Origin: Lachnospiraceae bacterium
Lineage (GTDB): Bacteria > Bacillota > Clostridia > Lachnospirales > Lachnospiraceae
Direction: 5' to 3'
Length of the DNA stretch: 64,000 bases
Assembly: GCA_021770345.1 (NCBI GenBank)
Contig: JAETRD010000009.1
Location: 62,001-126,000, forward strand
The position numbers and the translations under genes are program-made. Shown here one piece after another: positions 44,077 to 53,217 of this stretch. Position 1 is the stretch's first letter; the number at the start of each line of letters is the position of its first letter. The notes under the pieces were generated by a model. It saw only the letters and a program-made list of their open reading frames with translations. It was not told the DNA's origin and did not search any database.

Positions 44077-44768
44077 TTCTCCGGCTCCTTTACCACCAGC
44101 TTATACCCCAGGCCCTTCACCGTCAGGAGCGATACGGGTTTAGACGGGTTTTCCTCGATCTTCTCCCGCAGGTGTCGGATATGGGTCATCAGCGTTGTCT
44201 CATACCCCTGCCAGATGTCCCCGCACAGCGTCTGACAAAGGATGCCTATGGTAACAATCCTGCCCGCGTTTTCTGCCAGCTTTTCAAAAATGCTGTACTC
44301 TTTGGCGGTCAGGGGAATCCGCTGCCCCTCTCGGATAACCTCCGCCTGGTCTAAATCCACCGCCACCGCAGCCAGCGGAACAATCCGGTTCTTCTCCGGG
44401 TAGGCCCGTTTCAAAATTGCCTGGACGCGCAACAGCAGTTCTTTTGGCAGAAAGGGCTTGATCAGGTAGTCGTCCGCTCCCAGCTCAAATCCGGCAAAGC
44501 GGTCTTCGGCCTCTCCCCTGGCAGTAAGCATGAGGACGGGGACCTTACTGACGGCCCGTATCTCCTGGAGCAGTTCAAACCCATCCATGCCCGGCATCAT
44601 CACATCCAGAATGATAATACCAGGTGTTTTTTTCGCAATCAGTGCCAGTGCCTCCTCACCCGAAACCGCTGTTGTAATCTGTGTATACCCGGCGCTCTCA
44701 AAAATGGATCGGATTATCGTCCGCAAATCCTTTTCATCGTCTACGACAAGTATCTCTTTGTCCAACAT
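44073..44768 (-). CDS. OmpR-family response regulator, cassette 2
   Basis: 231 residues from the ATG at 44768 (AGGAGGAG ribosome site; an ATG at 44789 is less likely). The receiver domain has ILVVDDEKDL, the phosphoacceptor Asp in IIILDVMMPGMDGFE, and YLIKPF. The winged helix ends in LLTVKGLGYKLV. It lies divergently to the ABC-2 operon; four direct repeats in front of that operon are a probable binding site. Confidence 0.9.
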   Translation of the reverse strand: MLDKEILVVDDEKDLRTIIRSIFESAGYTQITTAVSGEEALALIAKKTPGIIILDVMMPGMDGFELLQEIRAVSKVPVLMLTARGEAEDRFAGFELGADDYLIKPFLPKELLLRVQAILKRAYPEKNRIVPLAAVAVDLDQAEVIREGQRIPLTAKEYSIFEKLAENAGRIVTIGILCQTLCGDIWQGYETTLMTHIRHLREKIEENPSKPVSLLTVKGLGYKLVVKEPEK

Positions 44769-44789
44769 AGGAACTCCTCCTGTCCGCAC

Positions 44790-44942
44790 TCATAGTAAAC
44801 GACAAAATAATTTGTCGTTTACTATGATCCCTCCGGGGATGCGCACGATTTTGCAAAGGTAAATATTGCGTTTCACGCAACGCAAAATCGGCGCGTTACA
44901 ACAAATTCACTTCGTAAATTTGTTCACTATATTATAACGCGG
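44790..44942. repeat. Cluster of strong palindromes between divergent operons
   Basis: It begins with a perfect 17-bp inverted repeat (44790-44806 with 44811-44827, loop ATAA). It is followed by nested imperfect palindromes: around 44839-44895 (gattttgc with gcaaaatc arms) and 44893-44942 (cgcgttac with ataacgcg, and aacaaatt with aatttgtt). The whole is about 150 bp. It could be a small non-autonomous element or a structured regulatory region. Confidence 0.6.
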
Positions 44943-44974
44943 AACCCTCAAATTGTATATGCCGCCGGCGCAAT

Positions 44975-45029
44975 CTCAAGGTTATCTCAAGGTTCCCTCA
45001 AGGATCGCTCAAGGATGGCGCTGTATACT
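44975..45029 (+). promoter_or_regulatory. Tandem operator (four CTCAAGG at 11-bp spacing) and -10 box
   Basis: CTCAAGG occurs at 44975, 44986, 44997 and 45008, exactly 11 bp apart, so the copies lie about one helical turn apart. A TATACT -10 hexamer is at 45024-45029, placing the last repeats over the -35 region. The ABC gene starts at 45054. Such arrays are classical for OmpR/PhoB-type response regulators; the regulator at 44073-44768 is the obvious candidate. Confidence 0.75.
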
Positions 45030-45053
45030 GCTCTAACAAAGGAGGTAAGCGCT

Positions 45054-45977
45054 ATGAGTGAAATAGTAATTGAAACGAAACAACTGACCAAGCAGTACGG
45101 GACACAAAAGAGCGTGGCCAAGCTGAACATCCATGTCCGGCGGGGCCGCATCTACGGTCTGCTGGGCCGAAACGGAGCGGGGAAAACCACCACCATGAAG
45201 ATGCTGCTGGGCTTGACCCAGCCTACCTTCGGGGAAGTGGCGATCTGGGGAAAGCCTCTGGTGGGTAACGAGAAGAAGCTGTTGCCCCGCATCGGCAGCC
45301 TGATTGAGTCCCCCGGCTTCTACCCCAATCTGACAGGAACGGAGAATCTGCGCATTTTCGCCGCCCTGCGGGGACTGAAAAACCAGAACGCCATCCAAAG
45401 CGCCCTGGAGCTGGTGGGCCTGCCCTACCGGGACAAAAAGCTCTTCTCCCAATACTCCCTGGGCATGAAGCAGCGGCTGGCCATTGCCCTGGCGGTGATG
45501 CACGACCCGGAACTGCTGATTCTGGACGAGCCCATCAACGGCCTGGACCCCATTGGCATCGCGGAGGTTCGCTCTTTTATCCGGGCGCTGTGCGATGAGC
45601 GGGGCAAGACCATCCTGATCTCCAGCCACATTCTATCCGAAGTGGCGCTGCTGGCGGACGACATCGGTATCATCGACCACGGCGTGCTGTTGGAGGAGGA
45701 GAGCTTCACAGACCTGGAGGCCAGGAGCAGCAAGTATGTCCATTTCACGGTTTCCGACACAAATCGGGCGGCAGAGATTTTACGGGACGTTTTTCACGAA
45801 ACTCAGTTCAGTGCGCAGGACGGCCATAATCTGCGGATGGATTCTACCAGGGTTCCCGTGGCAAAAATTGTTTCCGCCTTTGTGCAGCGCGGTCTGGAGG
45901 TATCGGAGGCTGCAACCGTGGAAGAGAGCCTGGAGGACTACTTCAAGCGGGTGACAGGGGGTGAGGGGATTGCTTAA
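45054..45977 (+). CDS. ABC transporter ATP-binding protein (BcrA-like)
   Basis: 307 residues from the ATG at 45054 (AAAGGAGG ribosome site). Walker A GRNGAGKTT (about 38-46), signature YSLGMKQRLAIALAV, Walker B LLILDEPINGLDP. The C-terminal 80 residues are the extension of bacitracin/lantibiotic-type exporters. Together with two ABC-2 permeases and a YxeA-like protein it forms an operon. It likely confers resistance to peptide antibiotics. Confidence 0.92.
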   Translation: MSEIVIETKQLTKQYGTQKSVAKLNIHVRRGRIYGLLGRNGAGKTTTMKMLLGLTQPTFGEVAIWGKPLVGNEKKLLPRIGSLIESPGFYPNLTGTENLRIFAALRGLKNQNAIQSALELVGLPYRDKKLFSQYSLGMKQRLAIALAVMHDPELLILDEPINGLDPIGIAEVRSFIRALCDERGKTILISSHILSEVALLADDIGIIDHGVLLEEESFTDLEARSSKYVHFTVSDTNRAAEILRDVFHETQFSAQDGHNLRMDSTRVPVAKIVSAFVQRGLEVSEAATVEESLEDYFKRVTGGEGIA

Positions 45978-46758
45978 ACTGATTTCCTGTGAACTGACGA
46001 AACTGAAGCGCAAGAAATTCATTCCCTTTGTAATTCTTTCCGCGTTTATGTTCCCGCCCCCGGTGGCACTGATGATGCTGACGCCCCGCATGATGGCTCG
46101 CTACAATACAAAGGCCGAGCTCTTTGACGACTTTTATCAGTTTGTCCTGGGCTATGGGGTGGAGTTGCTTCTGCCCTGCGTCATCGGCGTCATTGCCGCC
46201 ATGCTGTTCTTCATGGAACGGGACAACGATACCTTCAAAAACCTGCGGACCATCCCGATAACAAGTACCCAGATGATCTTCGCCAAAATCATCGTTCTGT
46301 TCCTCTTCGGGCTGATTTTCAGCCTGTCCTCCGCTGCCGTCACCATCTTCTGCGGAAGCCTGATCGCCGAGGTGGGCGGGCTGGGCTATAAGCTGTGGAT
46401 GGCGGTGGAGATGGGGATCTTCATCACGGCGGGCACCCTGCCCCTGGTGGTGCTGGTGGTCTTTTTCAGCAAGACCTATATCTTCTCCATTCTGCTGTGC
46501 GTCTTTTACAGCGTGCTGAGCCTGACCGTCGAGGGCTGCTATGAGGTCCTGCCCAGGTTCCTCTGCTGGATGATGCCGCTTCCCCTCTTAAACATCTGGT
46601 GCGCCGGGGATATGGTCCGCCATGGGGTCAGGGAGAGCGTAGGCCGGCTGGAGTATCTGGTTCCCACCACCACGCAGACAGTTTTGATTCTGGGCGTGAT
46701 GTCCGTGCTGTCCATCTTTCTGATCGACCGGCTGTATAAAAAGAGAGGAGGCGATTGA
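45961..46758 (+). CDS. ABC-2 type permease 1 (BcrB-like)
   Basis: 265 residues; the GTG start at 45961 overlaps the ATPase by 17 bp. It begins MRGLLKLISCELTKLKRKKF, the typical N-terminus of lantibiotic immunity permeases, and has about six helices (e.g., LLLPCVIGVIAAMLFF and IIVLFLFGLIFSLSS). It forms a heterodimer with the next permease, probably. Confidence 0.85.
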   Translation: MRGLLKLISCELTKLKRKKFIPFVILSAFMFPPPVALMMLTPRMMARYNTKAELFDDFYQFVLGYGVELLLPCVIGVIAAMLFFMERDNDTFKNLRTIPITSTQMIFAKIIVLFLFGLIFSLSSAAVTIFCGSLIAEVGGLGYKLWMAVEMGIFITAGTLPLVVLVVFFSKTYIFSILLCVFYSVLSLTVEGCYEVLPRFLCWMMPLPLLNIWCAGDMVRHGVRESVGRLEYLVPTTTQTVLILGVMSVLSIFLIDRLYKKRGGD

Positions 46759-46759
46759 T

Positions 46760-47539
46760 ATGCTGATTACAATAATAACCGAGCTTTGGAAGCTGAAACG
46801 GTACCACATGATCTGGGCGGGCGTCCTGCTGATGCTGCTCGCCGTCCTGCTCACCGTCTTCACCACCACCGCCCTGGACGGCACCGTCTGGACCTTCTCC
46901 CATTTCGCGGAGCAGGTGATGAAGGAAAATATCACCACGATCTTCCCCATGTGCATCGCCCTGATCACCGGATATATTATTAACCGTGAGGGGATGGATG
47001 ACACACTGAAAAGCATCCTGACAATCCCTGTGTCATTTCCATCTCTGCTGCTGAGCAAGCTAACCGTCTGCGGCCTGCTCTCAATGTTTCTGGGATTTGC
47101 CAGCACTGTATTTACCGTGTCCGCATCCTTCCTTTTGGGTTTTCCCGGCGGGACTCTGCCGGCCATCCTGCAAGCCGGGTTGCAAATCACGTTCAACTGC
47201 CTGTTCCTCTATATCGCAGTCCTGCCGATTATCGCCATCGCCGCCCGGATTCCCAACGGGCATCTGATTGGGGCGGTTGTGGCCTTTGTCTACGGCTACG
47301 GCGGGATGTTTGCGGCGGGGAACATGAACCTGGCAAATTGGTATCCCGTGACCGCAAGTATGGGACTGGTGGGATACCGTAGCTATGATGCGGCTGTCCA
47401 TTGGAATCCGCTGTTCTGTATATTCAGTCTATTGGCCGCCCTGCTGGTTTCCGCTGTTTTTGTGGTGACTGCTAAAAAGAGCGTGGCCCCAAAGACAGCG
47501 AAGAAGCCCAAACAGGTTATCACAAAAAAAGGTTGGTAA
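46760..47539 (+). CDS. ABC-2 type permease 2
   Basis: 259 residues, ATG one base after the stop of permease 1. About six hydrophobic helices, with a similar N-terminus (IITELWKLKRYHMIW) and the IINREGMDDTLKSILTIP cytoplasmic segment between the helices. Partner to permease 1. Confidence 0.85.
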   Translation: MLITIITELWKLKRYHMIWAGVLLMLLAVLLTVFTTTALDGTVWTFSHFAEQVMKENITTIFPMCIALITGYIINREGMDDTLKSILTIPVSFPSLLLSKLTVCGLLSMFLGFASTVFTVSASFLLGFPGGTLPAILQAGLQITFNCLFLYIAVLPIIAIAARIPNGHLIGAVVAFVYGYGGMFAAGNMNLANWYPVTASMGLVGYRSYDAAVHWNPLFCIFSLLAALLVSAVFVVTAKKSVAPKTAKKPKQVITKKGW

Positions 47540-47554
47540 GGAGTGTAAAACAAC

Positions 47555-47938
47555 ATGAAGAAACAAATAAAAATTGCAATAGGTGCCACCGCTGTTCTGC
47601 TCATTGGCCTGATCGGATTTTGCGCATGGTTCCTCTCCGGCTCCGGCAGCACCGAGTATTATGCTCAGATTGACAACAGCAAGGTAGAGCAGGTGGATGC
47701 GAAGGGAGGCGTGATCAGTTTGAAAGGCAATCTTCCCTATTCCTATACGCTGCTGTCCTATGATGAAAACGGGAGCGAAAAAGAGATTACCTTTGGAACA
47801 TCCAGAGAGTTGCGGGATGGAGCCTTTATCCGTCTTACATTCATGCCGATCCGGGGTGTCCTGGATTGGAGCGAGGTACAGTATGACGAGCTTCCTGCCG
47901 CAGTGCAGGCGCACTATACAGCCCCGGCAAACGAGTAG
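47555..47938 (+). CDS. YxeA-like (DUF1093) secreted protein
   Basis: 127 residues with a helix at 7-29 (signal anchor), and an OB-fold-like domain with YYAQIDNSKVEQVD and a later YSYTLLSYDENGSEKEITF, as in the YxeA family. YxeA-like genes occur next to ABC exporters for peptide resistance in Firmicutes. It is the last gene of this operon. Confidence 0.8.
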   Translation: MKKQIKIAIGATAVLLIGLIGFCAWFLSGSGSTEYYAQIDNSKVEQVDAKGGVISLKGNLPYSYTLLSYDENGSEKEITFGTSRELRDGAFIRLTFMPIRGVLDWSEVQYDELPAAVQAHYTAPANE

Positions 47939-47956
47939 TTTCAAGGAAATCTGTCT

Positions 47957-47992
47957 GCCCAGCAGCGAAACCGCCGCTGGGCTGATTTTTTT
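47957..47992 (+). terminator. Intrinsic terminator of the BcrA-like operon
   Basis: An 11-bp stem with one mismatch (47957-47967 with 47972-47982), followed by TGATTTTTTT. It lies 18 bp after the stop; the converging minus-strand gene ends at 48000. Confidence 0.8.
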
Positions 47993-47999
47993 CAGATGC

Positions 48000-49010
48000 T
48001 CAGACTGCCTGCTTTTTTCGCTGGGTAGAAATCAAAACATATAGCGCAAACCATACGATACAGTGAATTGCAAGAATACCAGTATCCTTCATTGCTGTTC
48101 CCATACTTCCGGCGGATAGGGCCATGATGCCCTCAAAGGCAGGCTGGGACGGGACGATATTGCAGATGATCGCCAGTGGTCCACTTACCCCGATCAGAGC
48201 GCATACAAGAGGTACGGCCACGAACAGCAGCATGACAATCTTGATATAGACCACTCCAATCATCAGGCCCTCGGAAAACTTTCCGATAAACAGGCCAATC
48301 AACGCTGCCACAAAGGATGACAGCACGATCAATCCCAGCATCAGCCCGAAATTCTGCAAGGACAATCGGAAACAGATACACGCAGTCACTATGGAGGACA
48401 GGCTTCCAAAGAGAAATCCCACCACCACCTTCTGCAAAATGTACTGGCTAGACGTCTGCGGCAGGATTTCGTTGACAAAGGCCACACCATCCTCTTTTTC
48501 GGAAATGATGTTCATAGCGTTGAATGTACAGCCCATAAACATAGCGACAATCAGCACAGCAGGGATAAAGATGCCTTGCAGACTTTCCATGATGTCAGGG
48601 CGCTCCAATGTCTGGATTTCTGCCTGACCCGCCGCTTCCCGCCGCTCATAGAGGGTGGGCAGAGTCGCCGCCGCCTGCCGGAAAATATCCAGTTCGTCCC
48701 CGCTGATTGCGGTTTTGAGGCTGTCACCGTCTGCCCTCACGCCGATTACATTGGTGGACGGTTCGTTGATGGCGGCGGTCAGTTCTTCCTGTGTCCCATA
48801 CGCCGTCACCGGCCCATACCGCTCCAGCCATGTGACCATCTGCGGGGACAACTCGTTTTCCAGCACCCCAAAGTGCAGTTCCCCCAGGCTGGACATATCA
48901 ATGGAACCCATGAAATTCAAAGCCACAGCCACCAGAATAGGGAGCAGGAAGGTCATCAGGCAGAATTTATCCCGCAGAACGCTTTTCATCTGATATTTTA
49001 ATCCTTTCAT
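48000..49010 (-). CDS. ABC-2 type permease, cassette 3 (second)
   Basis: 336 residues: N-terminal helix after MKGLKYQMKSVLRDKFCLM, a long external domain (about 40-170), then five to six helices. Last gene of a minus-strand operon that starts with a two-component system at 52861. Three bp separate it from the previous permease. Confidence 0.83.
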   Translation of the reverse strand: MKGLKYQMKSVLRDKFCLMTFLLPILVAVALNFMGSIDMSSLGELHFGVLENELSPQMVTWLERYGPVTAYGTQEELTAAINEPSTNVIGVRADGDSLKTAISGDELDIFRQAAATLPTLYERREAAGQAEIQTLERPDIMESLQGIFIPAVLIVAMFMGCTFNAMNIISEKEDGVAFVNEILPQTSSQYILQKVVVGFLFGSLSSIVTACICFRLSLQNFGLMLGLIVLSSFVAALIGLFIGKFSEGLMIGVVYIKIVMLLFVAVPLVCALIGVSGPLAIICNIVPSQPAFEGIMALSAGSMGTAMKDTGILAIHCIVWFALYVLISTQRKKQAV

Positions 49011-49013
49011 GCC

Positions 49014-50009
49014 TCACCCCTCCTTTCCGATTTCCCGATGAAACGCAAGCCGCACCGCCAGGAACAGCAGCACGATTGTACCGACAGCACCGACATAATA
49101 GACTGGCGAAATGGCCGTTCCAAAATAGGCGTTTTTCAGCCTCATGTAGACATGATAGAACGGATAATAATTGATCCAGTCAAACTTGACCGATGTATTG
49201 GCGGACAGAAATACAGGTGTTGCGGCAAAAATGGTAATTACCAGATAAGCCAGTGTGAATTGCCGGAAGTCCTTTAGCAGCAGTGCGCAGAGCAATCCCA
49301 CCAGGGCCATCATCAGCGACAGGATCGCTGTCTGAAGCAGGACGGCAGGCAGCACCGTCATCCCATCTGCAAGTCCTGTGTTCAACAGGGTGAGAAGTGC
49401 CGCAAAGACCAGATCAGAGAGCAGGAACACTGCCAGCTTGGACAGCAGGAACAGGTCTTTTTGCAGCGGGAGGATAGCGTGGACACGGATCACGCCCATG
49501 CCCTTTTCCTCGAACAGTACAGCAGCGATCCCCAGAAAGCCCACAGCGGCCAGTTCAAAAAACAGCAGTTCGCAGGTAATTTCTTTTCTGGCTTTCTGTT
49601 CCGGCGTGTTTGTACCAAGCACCTCCGGGGGTAGGCTCACCGAGGGCTCCAGCAGGGACAGGGCATAGTCCGCCCGGTGGCAGTCAATGTGTTCCGCCCC
49701 TTTGTAAATCACCACCCGCACATCACCGGCGCTGGCGTCCAGCCCCACGCCGTTGGCATCGGACAGCAGGGCGGTGTCCATAGCCTCCATTGACGGAACG
49801 GTCTGTACCAGGGCTGATTTACAGCCTTGCGTTTCTGCAGGGTCATACAGATACACATTGTATGGCGCCATCTGCATGAAGCGGATATAGCCCAGGTTCA
49901 CATAGGCCGTATAGAGAGCCAGAAAACCGATTGCCATCAGGAAGAACTTTCCCGATGCCAGCATCCGGCAGTCCTTTTTGAACAGAGCGCAAAAGCCTTT
50001 TCCCATCAA
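49014..50009 (-). CDS. ABC-2 type permease, cassette 3 (first)
   Basis: 331 residues; N-terminal FCALFKKDCRMLASGKFFLM and a helix, an external domain (60-155), then about six helices. Overlaps the ATPase by 4 bp. Forms a pair with the next permease. Confidence 0.83.
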   Translation of the reverse strand: MMGKGFCALFKKDCRMLASGKFFLMAIGFLALYTAYVNLGYIRFMQMAPYNVYLYDPAETQGCKSALVQTVPSMEAMDTALLSDANGVGLDASAGDVRVVIYKGAEHIDCHRADYALSLLEPSVSLPPEVLGTNTPEQKARKEITCELLFFELAAVGFLGIAAVLFEEKGMGVIRVHAILPLQKDLFLLSKLAVFLLSDLVFAALLTLLNTGLADGMTVLPAVLLQTAILSLMMALVGLLCALLLKDFRQFTLAYLVITIFAATPVFLSANTSVKFDWINYYPFYHVYMRLKNAYFGTAISPVYYVGAVGTIVLLFLAVRLAFHREIGKEG

Positions 50010-50854
50010 GACAGCCCCCTTCCTGTGTACTGGATGAACATATCCTCCAGTGTCGGTTCCTGGGAGTGGATGCTGATAATCTCATCATGGGCAAAGGGGA
50101 TGCCCGCCTCCAGCTCCGGAGCCTCTATGGTTTTCGACTCCCGCTGCCCCTGGTACAGATAATCGATGACCACCCGGTGATTGCTGTTTTTCTCCTTCAG
50201 ACGCCTGGGCGTATCCAAAGCCACCAGGTTCCCGTTAGAGATGAATGCCACCCGGTCGCACAGGAGGTCAGCGTCCACCATATTGTGGGTAGTGACAAAG
50301 ACAGTTGTCCCTTTTTTCCGCTCCTGCTCGATGATTTTCCGGAACAGCACCGCACCGGAGGGGTCAAGGCCGCTGGTAGGTTCATCCAGGAATAGCAACC
50401 GGGGGTTACTCACCAGCGCCCGCGCCATACTCACCCTCTGACGCATTCCCTTGGAGTAAGAGGACACCGGCTTTTTCAGAAAGTCAGGCTTAAACTCCAG
50501 CGTGTCCAGCAGTTCCCCCACATCCCGCCGCTGCTCTTTTGGGTAGAACGAGGCAAAATAGTTCAGATTATCCACGGCGCTCAAATTGGCGTACAGATAG
50601 GGGAACTCAAAGAGGACCCCGATTTTCTGGAAAAACTCCTGCCCGTGGGCAGCGGAGATGTCCTGCCCAAACAGGGAAACTTTCCCGCCATGCCCCTTCA
50701 AAATCCCGGTGAGTATCTTCTGAGTTGTAGACTTTCCGGAGCCGTTTGGCCCCAGAAAGCCGAAAATCTCCCCGTCCTCCACGGTGAAGTCCAGGCCGTG
50801 GAGGGCCTGTTTGTCTTTGCAGTAGGAGAATGTCAGGTTCTTGACCTCGATCAT
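50006..50854 (-). CDS. ABC transporter ATP-binding protein, cassette 3
   Basis: 282 residues with Walker A GPNGSGKST, the signature YSKGMRQRVSMARAL and Walker B LLFLDEPTSGLDP. It is coupled by ATGA overlaps to the 50-residue gene before it and to the permease after it. Substrate unknown. Confidence 0.92.
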   Translation of the reverse strand: MIEVKNLTFSYCKDKQALHGLDFTVEDGEIFGFLGPNGSGKSTTQKILTGILKGHGGKVSLFGQDISAAHGQEFFQKIGVLFEFPYLYANLSAVDNLNYFASFYPKEQRRDVGELLDTLEFKPDFLKKPVSSYSKGMRQRVSMARALVSNPRLLFLDEPTSGLDPSGAVLFRKIIEQERKKGTTVFVTTHNMVDADLLCDRVAFISNGNLVALDTPRRLKEKNSNHRVVIDYLYQGQRESKTIEAPELEAGIPFAHDEIISIHSQEPTLEDMFIQYTGRGLS

Positions 50855-51003
50855 TCGTCATCACCCCACTTTCCGCGCTGATCTTTCTTCTGCTCCTGCT
50901 GGCGCTTGCTCCACCACTTCATAAACCTGATCTTGAAGGGGATGGAGATGATCAGCACCGCCACGATTACCAGCCACCAGTACCACGCTAAACCTAAAAA
51001 CAT
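50851..51003 (-). CDS. Small membrane protein, 50 residues
   Basis: The gene is preceded by GGAGGG and its stop overlaps the ATPase start as ATGA. The protein has one transmembrane helix (about residues 3-20, AWYWWLVIVAVLII) and a basic, Gln/Lys-rich cytoplasmic tail (KWWSKRQQEQKKDQRGKW). Tight coupling and codon use support a real gene; it is perhaps an accessory subunit of the transporter. Confidence 0.75.
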   Translation of the reverse strand: MFLGLAWYWWLVIVAVLIISIPFKIRFMKWWSKRQQEQKKDQRGKWGDDE

Positions 51004-51125
51004 AAAAAACCCTCCTTATTTGTTGCCTCCAATTCTTTCTGGAAAAGATTTGGGGGTCTGTGATAAGGAGAGTTTAGGGATGCGGTGTGAAGTTGGTGTG
51101 AGGCCGCTGTGAGATTCGTGTGAAA

Positions 51126-52196
51126 TTATTTTGTGACAGGGATGGAGAAATAAAAACGGACTCCGTCTGTTTGGTTTTCTACGCCATAGGGCAAATTTTG
51201 CATGGACAGAATTTGTGCCACGATGGACAGCCCCAGCCCGGAACCGCTGTATTCTGCGCCGCTGTCCCGATAGAATTTTGCCCATATTTTGGGCAGATCA
51301 TTTTCTGGAATAGGCCGGCCTTGATTGAAGATGGAGAAATGCAGCGCCCCATTGTCCTCTCTCAGCTCCAGCCTCAGAATACCGCCGTGATACACATTTT
51401 TCCTGGCATTGACAATTAAATTGCTTAAAACCTGTTCCATGCGCCGCCGGTCTGTCCGCACAAAAACCTTTTGCTCCGGCAGTTCATATTGCAGCTCAAA
51501 GTCGGTGTCAGGGGTATCAATCAGGAGCCGCCCGGCCACCGTTTCCACCAATTCTACAAAGTCAAAGCGAGTAACATTCAGGCTTGCTGCGCCGTTTTCC
51601 AATGCTGATAAATCCAACAGGGTCACGATCAGGCCGTTCATGCGCTCCACTTCGGAGACGATCACCTGGGCGTATTTCCGTTGCCTGGCTTCGTCTGTCT
51701 CGTCTTGCAGGCCTTCGGCATAAGCTCGAATAATGCCCAGCGGGGTTTTCATCTCATGGGAAAGACTGTCCACTAACTCTTTTCGCTCGGCCAGAAGAAG
51801 CCGCTCCCTTTCTACATCCCCTTCAAGCTGGGTATTTGCATCCTCCAGACGGGCAAGGGCTTGCCTGAGATTTTCAGCCATCGTGTTCAGGCTGGAGGAG
51901 AGTTCCCCAAATTCATCGGTTGAAACAAGGTCGCAGGGTGCGGAAAAGTCCAGCCCTGCCATACGCTTTGCGGAGGCGTTCAGCTTGCCAATCGGTTTTG
52001 TGATAAAGCGTTGCATAAAAAAGTCGATGCCCAAAATCAACAGCAGGACAAATCCCAGCCAAATCAGAAGGGAGGCATCCTTGCTGACAGGCAGGCCGGT
52101 TGACAGGATGTAAGAGAAGATCAGTGCAATTCCTGCCAGTTTGGAGAGCATTAGAATCTTTTTCCGAACGGTGTGGAGTGAAAATAATTCTTTCAT
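51126..52196 (-). CDS. Sensor histidine kinase, cassette 3
   Basis: 356 residues: two closely spaced helices (about 13-55), a HAMP domain (58-112), H-box DSLSHEMKTPLGIIRA, N-box LSNLIVNARKN, G1 FNQGRPIPEND (unusually diverged from DxGxG) and G2 GSGLGLSIVAQIL. With its short external loop it likely reads membrane or transporter state. It ends 122 bp before the small membrane gene. Confidence 0.87.
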   Translation of the reverse strand: MKELFSLHTVRKKILMLSKLAGIALIFSYILSTGLPVSKDASLLIWLGFVLLLILGIDFFMQRFITKPIGKLNASAKRMAGLDFSAPCDLVSTDEFGELSSSLNTMAENLRQALARLEDANTQLEGDVERERLLLAERKELVDSLSHEMKTPLGIIRAYAEGLQDETDEARQRKYAQVIVSEVERMNGLIVTLLDLSALENGAASLNVTRFDFVELVETVAGRLLIDTPDTDFELQYELPEQKVFVRTDRRRMEQVLSNLIVNARKNVYHGGILRLELREDNGALHFSIFNQGRPIPENDLPKIWAKFYRDSGAEYSGSGLGLSIVAQILSMQNLPYGVENQTDGVRFYFSIPVTK

Positions 52197-52861
52197 ATTG
52201 CTACCTCAAATTTATAGCCGGAGCGGATCAGAGTGACAATATGCTTGCTCTCGTCCCCCAGCTTTTGTCGCAGGGTCTTGATGTGGGTGTCCACAGTGCG
52301 GGTCGTTCCCTCGAAATCATAGCCCCAAACACGGTTTAAGAGCTGTTCCCGATTAAAAATCTGTCCGGGATTTGCCATGAGAAAGGCAAGCAATTCATAT
52401 TCCTTATGGGTCAAGGTGATCTCCTGACCGTCCAGATAAACCTTGTGGGCATTGGGTTGGAGCATGATTTTCCCAGCGGTAATTACTCCGGCAGAAGCGG
52501 GGGAGGAACGACGCAACAGAGCGTTCACCTTTGCCAACAGGACCTTGGGACTGAATGGCTTCGTCATGTAATCATCTGCGCCGTAGTCGTAGCCTTTCAG
52601 CTTATCATCCTCCGCACTTTTGGCGGTGAGCATGATAATGGGCATATCGCTCATTTCCCGCGCCATCTTGCAGACGGAAAAGCCGTCCAGATGGGGCATC
52701 ATCACATCCAGAATTATTAAATCCATAGGATGGTTTTTCAGTATAACAAGGGCATCTACGCCATCGTCAGCAGTGAAGCAGGTATGCCCACCCTTTCGCA
52801 TATAGTCTGCAATGATGTCCTGCATGGCTTTTTCATCTTCAACAATCAGTATGTTTGCCAT
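52193..52861 (-). CDS. OmpR-family response regulator, cassette 3
   Basis: 222 residues: ILIVEDEKAM, phosphoacceptor in LIILDVMMPHLDGF, YMTKPFSP, and a winged helix ending in VTLIRSGYKFEV. Overlaps the kinase by 4 bp and is probably the first gene of the operon down to 48000. Confidence 0.9.
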   Translation of the reverse strand: MANILIVEDEKAMQDIIADYMRKGGHTCFTADDGVDALVILKNHPMDLIILDVMMPHLDGFSVCKMAREMSDMPIIMLTAKSAEDDKLKGYDYGADDYMTKPFSPKVLLAKVNALLRRSSPASAGVITAGKIMLQPNAHKVYLDGQEITLTHKEYELLAFLMANPGQIFNREQLLNRVWGYDFEGTTRTVDTHIKTLRQKLGDESKHIVTLIRSGYKFEVAI

Positions 52862-52911
52862 AGTTTCCTTCTCTACTATTTCAAAGTATTAGCTTCACCT
52901 TGGCTATGCTG

Positions 52912-53217
52912 TTAACGCTCCCTTAATGGCGAAGCCATGTGTCGAAATAACTGCGCCCCACTCAACAGGCAAAACGAGTCATTTACGGTTTCTGTTTTGG
53001 AAATAAGATATTCCCGGCTCTGACGGGTAGCAATACTTAATTTCGCTATGTAGTCCATATTCATCCCAGCAAAGCATATTATACTTCTTTTCCCTGAATA
53101 ACTCAAGAATCCGGGCAACTCTCTACTTACCTTGGACATTTCTTGGATTATCGCCAGTATAGGAGCAGAACATATCCTGAGAATGTATTTCAACGATTGG
53201 GAATCCAGCTTTTTCAC
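52912..53217 (-). pseudogene. Possible degenerate IS110-type transposase fragment
   Basis: A 101-residue frame with SAPILAIIQEMSKVSR and KRSIICFAGMN recalls the C-terminal part of IS110 transposases (GPILAAxILAEIGD and AYAGLD). A second frame (up to 53320) continues the similarity poorly, and no terminal repeats are visible. Between 53218 and 53518 I see nothing else. It may mark the border of the accessory region next to the tRNA gene. Confidence 0.3.
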
